Both the position numbers and the translations under genes were made by a program. The notes under the pieces were generated by a model that worked only from the letters and a program-made list of their open reading frames with translations, had not been told where the DNA came from and searched no databases. Positions 57,155-64,000 of a stretch of DNA of 64,000 bases are shown here, in pieces. How positions within the stretch are numbered: the first letter of the stretch is position 1; the number at the start of each line of letters is the position of its first letter. Source of the stretch: Dactylis glomerata (lineage: Eukaryota; Streptophyta; Magnoliopsida; Poales; Poaceae); NCBI GenBank assembly GCA_007115705.1, contig QXEO01000411.1:5123702-5187701 (forward strand). Direction: 5' to 3'.

Positions 57155-57974
57155 AAGAATAGTGCATGGCCGCCGTGACTGCCAAAAGAGGAAGAGACAA
57201 GACAGTGAAAGAGCACAAGCTCACAGTACAAGCAAGAAGAATCAGCCAAATTTGAAAAATGACAGTGCAATGCCACGAATCTATCACTTCAAGCATATAT
57301 GACTCATGTCCAGATATGGAAGAAAGCAACATGCTATAAAAGGACAATATCACATACTTCCAACTGCAGCATCATAGGCGTGCCTTCGTTATTTACCTCT
57401 ATGCGACAAATCTGCGCCAGACGAGAGGGGCGACGAGTGAGGCGCTGCATCGATGAAGGTAATTTCCGATTGGCGCGCATGCATGGACATGGGTCTGCTT
57501 TGGCGCACTGAATTGCACAGCGGGTATTTAAATGACCACTCGACAACGCCCAACAGTCCAATAAGCGACCCAACGGCTCGTCTTGCATGCATGCCCACTC
57601 AGCCAATCAGAACGGAGAACGATGCTCTCGCGGATCGCGATGGCAGAGCAGATCAAAACCGTCCACGTGAGATTACTTCTAGAAGGTGGCGATCTAACGG
57701 CCAAAGATGGTCTCAACGGGGTTTTCTCATAGTTCACCAAAAATAAAATGTGCATAAGTCATGAAATTTTTTTTTTGATAAAATATGAAACCTCTGCACA
57801 TAGTCTTTTAACGTGACATACTAATGTAAAAAATTATAAACATGATTTTAATATATCTCTACGAAAAAAAGCCCTCACGTAAATGTGATATCTCCAACAG
57901 AGTTGTAAGTATTTCAAAGGCACCAAAGCCATGGATGAACCACTAACATTGCTTTGGTCAAATAAATGATCAAC
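57155..57974. other. Spacer, nothing recognised
   Basis: The DNA is mixed in composition up to 57700 and then AT-rich. Several short overlapping frames occur at 57300-57750 on both strands, but none shows domain-like composition or splice support. Confidence 0.35.
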
Positions 57975-58580
57975 AGCCTCAAAACCCTAGGATAGTAAGC
58001 ACTCGCATGAAATCATGCACCAATATACGTGAAAGGTCATTCCATGTGGTATACCACTTTGTACTTGAGAAAATCTTAAATAGTTTGCAAAATAGTTTCC
58101 AATATGTGCATGGTAAGTCAATATTAAAAGGTGGGACCATTACAAAGATGTGGAAGAAATCAAGTTGTTAGAAATGCCTCCAAAAGGTAGCCTAGATGAT
58201 ACCATTCCTATACATGTGATTTTTTTTGATGAATTTAGAATGTCTCCAAATTTTCCATGTGAATAGTAGGTGTAAAAAGAATACTAATTGCAAAGGTTTT
58301 GATTTTTTTCTAAATTTCCTAAACTCTTTAGAGCCTAGGTCAAAATATGGTCAACACAGGGGCATTCTACGACGTAGCTTGATAGTTGAACCCACTGTAG
58401 CATGCATAGATGCACCCATGGCATGCCTAAGCATGGACACACATGCATCTACATAAACCAAATCATGTTCACAAAACATGGTTTTCAAAAAACACATGAA
58501 ATATGGGTTTTACTACAAATATACCCATGTCAATTGGCAGTTAGTGCTATAGCATCACTGAGTTGAGCCAATTGTAGCAT
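57975..58580 (+). repeat. Third, diverged copy of the 50195-52135 repeat
   Basis: It shares CCATGTGGTA.ACC.C, GGTGGGACCATT.CAAAGATGTGGA, CCATTCCTA.ACATGTGATTTTTT, GGGGCATT.TACGACGTAGC and ATAGATGCACCCATGGCATG in the same order. Confidence 0.7.
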
Positions 58581-59200
58581 ATTCTAGGGAAGGGAAACGG
58601 GAGCACAGATTGTGTACCCTGGAAGGCCGCAAACATAGGCTCATACTCGAGTCTCCCTGTTACTGCAAAGCACAGATGACAGTGAAGTTTGATAGTACTC
58701 GTAGTATATGATTTGTTGCACAATTTGATGACAAACACAGCCATGTTTTAGCTACGCTGGATTTATAATAACTATCTTTTTGTAATCATAAAGACTCAAA
58801 TATTAGTTATATTATTTTAAATAAGGCGATTAGCTACCATGTCAAATCATGTTTTATGTATCTTTATCATTACGTTTTTTGTAATTTTTAAGAATGAAGT
58901 GTGTGAACGATCTTGTTGTAATAATGAAGACTCATTGCGATAAGAGAATTTTATTTTAGAGTGTACTATAATGAATCTTTGCAATTTAGCCAGACTTCGA
59001 GTCATGTTTTTTCTGTTGATCAAAACAATGTTCATGCATGTTAAAAAATTGTTTATTTTTTAAAATGAACATGAAAATTTTAAATGTGAAGATTTTTATG
59101 ACTTTGGAGCATGATTTCCAGTTTGCCCAATGCAATGGAAGCGACAATATATTTGCTACCTTCTGTGGTTTGTGATTATACTAACGTATGAAATCCATAT
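58581..59200. other. AT-rich spacer, nothing recognised
   Basis: No gene or element ends were seen. It may contain the decayed upstream exons of the B3 relic, but none can be read. Confidence 0.35.
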
Positions 59201-59204
59201 GCAG

Positions 59205-59342
59205 TACTTTTCAAGGACATCCACCATGACCCACATTGTGCCTAATGTTGAACTACCTGCAATCATAAAAGTCTACAACAGAAATAGAGACTGGGTGGAA
59301 GTTTTAAATGGTGATGAAGGTGGTGCCATGATAACATCATGA
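59205..59342 (+). pseudogene. Relic of a B3-domain gene (last exon)
   Basis: After a GCAG acceptor at 59201-59204 the frame codes YFSRTSTMTHIVPNVELPAI, then GGAMITS and a TGA. The order and spacing match the last exon of the B3 gene at 20524-20793 (YFSNNFTTNHI, LPADIQ, GGAMITTNW). The stop falls inside the domain, and further stops follow. It is on the opposite strand relative to the first B3 gene. Not functional. Confidence 0.65.
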
Positions 59343-59695
59343 TGGATGAAATGATATACTGTACAAGCTAATGACATTTTTTGCTTGTTCCGCCCCTGCC
59401 CGCAAGGACTGAAGATTGCAGTTGATATTGCGTAAAATGAGCATACCATACCATGCACAATTTATGTAACATGTGCATACCTTGTTGAGGTTCTGATGTA
59501 CGTTCGATGCGAACTTCTATAGTTTTGTTGAATAAAAAATATAAAATTAATACCTTGTTGAGGGTTTCATAATTTTTTTAATTGATTGGGCCCATAATTA
59601 ATTCAGTAATTATCGCTGGGCCATAATTAATGGGCTTAATATGTTGCAAGATATTCCGAGGTAATGAGCCCAAAATTTAAGGATCCCATGTACCC
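59343..59695. other. Spacer between the B3 relic and Ulp1-like copy C
   Basis: AT-rich, with GGGCC(C)ATAATTAAT phrases near 59590-59630. Nothing else is recognised. Confidence 0.35.
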
Positions 59696-59719
59696 TAAAG
59701 TGAACTACCTCTCCATGAC

Positions 59720-59853
59720 TCCAGTCATCGCCCCTCCCTATGCCGCCTGGATCCGATCGAAAAAATCCTAAAGGTCCCCATTGCCGCCGCAAGGAGGAGC
59801 ATCCCATATCGTCGTCGGCACATTGTCGACCACGCCATCAGGAGTTCAGATAT
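59720..59853 (+). other. Possible 5' untranslated exon of Ulp1-like copy C
   Basis: A C-rich leader (GCCGCC.., CCATTGCCGCCGC) ends near a GTAAAA donor at 59854. The acceptor CCAG is at 60086-60089, and the ATG follows at 60091. The donor is weak and the start is unknown. Confidence 0.4.
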
Positions 59854-60090
59854 GTAAAACTTAACTACTCTCACCTCCCCAGCCGCCTTGTTCTTTTATT
59901 AGTAGAAGATCTGTATCGTCCTTTGGCGGTTGTAGCCTAGCAACGTAGACGTCAGTGGTCAACGGGTGCTAAATCCGCCATTGTTAACACATGTATGATA
60001 GGCCTAGTACTACTATGGTTTAGGTATTGCGATGCTCTTTCTTAAATATATCATTAACATATTGTTTTTTCGCTATTCTTTTCAACCAGA

Positions 60091-63000
60091 ATGAAAGATG
60101 TGAATGGCGATATTTTGTGCAAAGTTGATACATGGGCAACGTTGGTTGCGACTTTCACAGAGGACCAAAGGAAAATTTTTGGGACAACTAGTTTGCATTG
60201 GATGATGCAAATGCCACCTGTACTGATGCGCACTTGTTTAATGCGATATTTGATTGAGTTGTTTAATACAAACACTGGCAAATTCATCATACAAGAGAGG
60301 ACTGGAGAAATTACAGCAACTCATGTTGATGTTGAATGTATATATGGGCTACGTAACATTGGCTTCTCTGCTATGGAGATAGTTAAGCAAGAAGGGGAAG
60401 ATTGCAAGTCTCGTATACCAGAACATTTTCTCTGCAAAAGTAGTGGCAATTTATCGATTGAAAAACTGATTGCGGACATCAAGAGAGAAAAAGCTTCGGA
60501 CGATGACTTCCTACGAAAGGCAGTGCTACTTCTAATTGGGCTAGTTTTGGTCCCCTCATTACCACTTACTGTAGACAAGAAATACTACTGTTTAGTGGAA
60601 GATGTGCCTCGGATTTCCAAAATAAACTGGAATGACTTCACACTTGGCTATCTCATTGCCAACTTGAAGGTGTCGAGAAGGGCGGGCAACATGAGACAAT
60701 GGCCTAAGGGGAATCTAGCACTTTTGAGGTTCATATCTTTTTTTTATAGTACTGACATCACACTACCGGGCTATTCTCACTATTGTTCTATTTTGTAGTA
60801 TTTATATTGGGAGAAGGTGGTGCCTGTAGATGATCCTAAGGCTAAATCGAAGTTGTCCCTTCGACCTCTAATGAGAAACTGGAATGAACAAGCTGCGGTG
60901 AATAGAGATTATTATGATTTTGAAAATGGTCGTGGTGGCGGCAACCTTCAGGTTTCATTTCTGTTCAATTTCCATTGATACTCGTTGCTAATGGAACCAA
61001 TTTTGAAAATGTACGTAACTTCATTAACTAATGCCATCTGTTTACGTATCATGAAGATTGAAGATAACATTACCGCGGAATGTAGAGCTATGCCAAAGCA
61101 GGAAAAACAGGAAACTGAAAGTAAACAGAAGTCTAACAAAAAAGCTCCAGGCACTCGTTCCTACAAGAAGCATGCGAACAGCTTGGAAACTGTAATGGAG
61201 CGTATGTTCAACCATTTGATGGAGCATATTGATAAAGAGTTAGCACTCTTGCCCACGAGATGTGCGCAGGTGATAATATACCAACATGTTATTTATAGCA
61301 GTATATTAGATTTGCTAAGATGTAGTGTTAATTGCTCTATTGTTCTCTGACATGTGGTTGTAAAAATGTTAAATCGGACCGGTACTTTTTACAAACCGGG
61401 CGAAGGATCAGCGTCAGATAAAGAAGGAGATAATGAAGAAGAGGAATCCATACAAAACGATACTTATGTCAAAAAAGAATTCATGTATCAGAATAGTAGT
61501 GATTTCTATGGGACAACTCCTCAAGATGTGACAAAGCGAACTGATGCGGCTGTTGCGGATGATCCTTTAGCGGGTGATCCATTATTTGCATATTACAAGA
61601 ATGATGTGAATGATCCTTTAGCAAAAGAGAATATAGATGCGGATGATCGTTTTGCAGATGAAACAAAAGTTGGTGATGATCCTTTCGCAGGTGAGACAAA
61701 AGTTGCGGGAGATCTTTTTGCAGATGTCAACACAGTAACTCCTGTTAAGTCTGACTCAGATGTCCAATTTTTTGCCACACCTGATCACTTGATTAAGATG
61801 GAGTTTCCTAAAAAGAAAGTTTCTAAGAGGAAAGTTTCTAGAAAAGAGGTTCCCAATAAGGAGGTTCCTAGAAAAGAAGAATCTAAAGAAGAGGTTATTA
61901 AAGTCATAACAATCAATGAGACATCATTGCAACATGAACCATCTGTTGAGATACCAAATGACTTATTTGATAGTTCAATAAAAAAACTAAATAGTGCACG
62001 GAGAGATGTGGTACTGCAGCCTGAGAATGATGAAGCTGTTCATGAAAGGAAGCGGTTACCGCCTAAAAAATTCCAATCCCCATACATGGTTGAGAAAGTT
62101 GCCAAGCGTCAAACCCGTACTGCGAAGAAAGGTATAGATTTTTTTTTTGATTTCATACAGTCTATATAATATTTGTTATGTTGCAACGAATTAACGCATA
62201 TTATGTCTTTCAATTTACAGGTTTGACATTTAATGAAGATGATGTTGGAGAGGCTTCGAGTTGTTTAATATCAAATCAAATAGATGCTGCTTGTATTTTC
62301 ATTGATGAAACATCGAAGAAACCTGAGTTTGCTAAGAAAGTAATTTACGAGAGTGAAGTAGGAAACACCTTGACTACCGAAAGACTTAGCGTGGTCCTCA
62401 CTCGTGACTGGCTCACCGATGATGTAAGTTTTTATTTCATTCTTACATTATAATTTTATTTCATATTTACATTATAATAGTATGGATACGCACCTTATTG
62501 TAAACAATTATTTTTAGGTTATTGATGCCTACATTGGTGATTTGGCTATCCGTTGTGGAAATGATCGACACATATGTCCAGCATGGAGGTCAAAGTTTCT
62601 TCTAGACCTAGCAGCGAAAGGATATAGACAAAAAAAGAAAAGCTGCAACAATGACCATGCAATTGCGAAATCTGCAACCGTTAGAAGGGTCGTGGAAGAA
62701 TATTTCATAAGTGACAAGGTAAACATTATTATTTCTTACTATATGTCGAAAGTTCTACAAAAGTAATACCACATGATATGTGACATTTCTTTTATGTTAT
62801 TTCATAGGCATATTTCCTGACAAATATAGGGAATAACCACTGGGTAACAGTTGTCATGCACATACCTAAACAGGAATTTCAAGTCATTGATTCATTATAC
62901 CCGTTACAATACTCGCTTTCAACCGTCCAAACCTTGGTACTTTGTCTGTTCATTGGCATGTATATTGTACTTGTCACACTGTTATATTGCACTAATTGTT

Positions 63001-63449
63001 ATTTTTTTTACAGAGACGTCAGATTGCGTTAGATATAAAGGAGACAAACAAAATAATGAAATCAAACAAGTATCCTGACGTCAACCTTTGGCCTATCAAA
63101 AAATGTGACATCCCTAGGCGGCAGACAGATGGGTGAGTTTAGTTTAATAACTATGTGAAATTATATTTAAGTGTAAAGTGCATTTATTTATGTTTGATTA
63201 TATGCATGCCCCAGAAATTCTTGCGGATTATTTGTATTGCAAAGTATGGAGCACTGGGACGGAGAACGTATGACTACTGGCGTTTCTCAGGTGTCTCGTC
63301 CTACTAATTTTTTTAAATAATATTAATTGCAGGCTAAAGTGGATGCTTCAAGGAAACTGACTGTTGCCGAAATTGTTTTGGCTACCTCAAACAAACTCAA
63401 CATCGTGAAACAAAGAGTTTTGGACTTGGTGAAGAAGATTAACAATTGA
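60091..63449 (+). pseudogene. Ulp1-like (C48) cysteine protease family protein, copy C, with splice-site lesions
   Basis: Exons: 60091 to about 60728, 60799-60951, 61057-61269, about 61354-62131, 62221-62423, 62518-62718, 62808-62936, 63014-63132, 63215-63290 and 63333-63449. No nonsense codon lies inside the exons. The peptidase has His (NNHW), Asp (VIDSLYP), Gln (RQTD) and Cys (NSCGLFVLQ). Two defects stand out. Exon 1 ends TTGAG/GTTC where A and B have TTGCAG/GTA, a one-base loss that shifts the frame. No AG precedes exon 4 where A and B have TTTTGCAG. Exon 4 has repeated acidic units (DPLA..ETKV type) and repeated basic units (KVS(R/K)KEV type). Unless splicing bypasses these sites, the full protein is not made. 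The catalytic half alone is open from exon 5. Confidence 0.75.
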
Positions 63450-64000
63450 TGATAGTGAAGTGTGTGTGATACAGTTCTAGCTGGTTTGGTTTTTGTCCCG
63501 AAGAAGGTTTCCGCACCGCTAGACTGAATAATATTTTGTATTAATGTTCGAATTGCTATTGTTATAGCATATCATCAGTATATTATATGCTTGCTCTGTG
63601 GAACTTAATATATCCGTGAGTGTTGCCGGTCCTAGGGTTTTGAATGTGTTGACCATTGTTTCAATCAAATGACATGGCCTCGCTAAGTCCTATGTTTATA
63701 TACTACATATTCTTGTTGACCATGTTATGTAATATATTTCCTTTCATAGTTGTCACTTTTGTTTCACTGTAAATTTGAAGCCATAATATTAGTGGATAAG
63801 TACTTGTGTGCCGATGTCTTTCCTCTGAATTGGCAGAAAAATGACATCGTTGGCGAGAATGGCTCACAGGTAGTGAACAAAAAGTTTTAACAACAAGATG
63901 AAGGAGTTAAAAGACTTGCCCTGTTTATGACATGGTTGATCACATAAGGATGATGATAATGAGGTTGTGGGAGTTGAGAAGAAGGCTTGCTGATGTTCTT
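63450..64000. other. Downstream flank of copy C
   Basis: The first 80 bases include TTTTGTCCCGAAGAAGGTTTCC, also found after copy B (near 56347-56367), so part of the 3' untranslated region is conserved. The rest is AT-rich with no gene recognised. The CTGCCGCGGCAG cluster seen after the other copies is not visible here. Confidence 0.5.

Noticed and set aside
57299..57755. Overlapping short frames on both strands
   Set aside because: Frames on opposite strands of equal quality, without domains, splice signals or homologous counterparts in the window.
1..64000. CRISPR arrays, tRNA or rRNA genes, bacterial operons
   Set aside because: None seen. Spliced genes, LTR elements and MITEs show plant nuclear DNA, and the tandem repeats found lack the spacer pattern of CRISPR.

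Overview
The window looks like nuclear DNA of a Triticeae grass (wheat, barley, rye or Aegilops type). The evidence is a full-length BARE/WIS/Angela-type Copia retrotransposon, a related Copia element, Ty3/gypsy elements of the Tat lineage, a Stowaway MITE with TA target duplication, and spliced GT-AG genes separated by long repeat-rich spacers. No bacterial features, tRNA, rRNA or CRISPR were found.

Layout. 1-785: end of a gypsy LTR. 786-1074 and 9648-10096: two halves of one open reading frame, split by a Copia element (1075-9642, target duplication CCCTC). 11383-12220: relic of a Ulp1-like (C48) cysteine protease gene with a Stowaway at a splice site. 12752-13753 (minus): an intact-looking GRF zinc-finger/coiled-coil gene. 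16295-19488: Ulp1-like gene copy A. 20524-21228 with a first exon near 49805-49813 (minus): a small B3-domain gene whose first intron holds a 27.9 kb nest of retrotransposons. 50195-52135: a tandemly duplicated repeat with a LINE insertion. 52942-56306: Ulp1-like copy B. 59205-59342: a relic of a second B3 gene. 60091-63449: Ulp1-like copy C.

The nest (21396-49282) has three levels, each closed by a 5-bp target duplication. A minus-strand Tat-type gypsy element (element 1, TTAGT) is interrupted in gag by a Copia element (element 3, 30080-47881, CAGCT), which is itself interrupted by a second, plus-strand copy of the same gypsy family (element 2, 33195-42671, GTTAT). The two gypsy copies have complementary losses: element 1 keeps gag and protease but lacks RT to integrase, while element 2 keeps protease, RT and integrase but lacks the gag core. 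Both carry a gene on the opposite strand next to the 3' LTR, but not the same gene. Element 1 has a multi-exon 'putative gypsy type transposon' gene. Element 2 has a single-exon AT-hook plus B3-domain gene.

The non-retrotransposon part is a cluster of one Ulp1-like family, three nearly full copies and one relic. They share ten coding-exon positions, and the catalytic-domain exons have identical lengths, but each copy has its own disabling lesions. B3, GRF and Ulp1 genes lie between one another. All gene models are hand-made from splice consensus and comparison among copies. No database search or RNA evidence was available.
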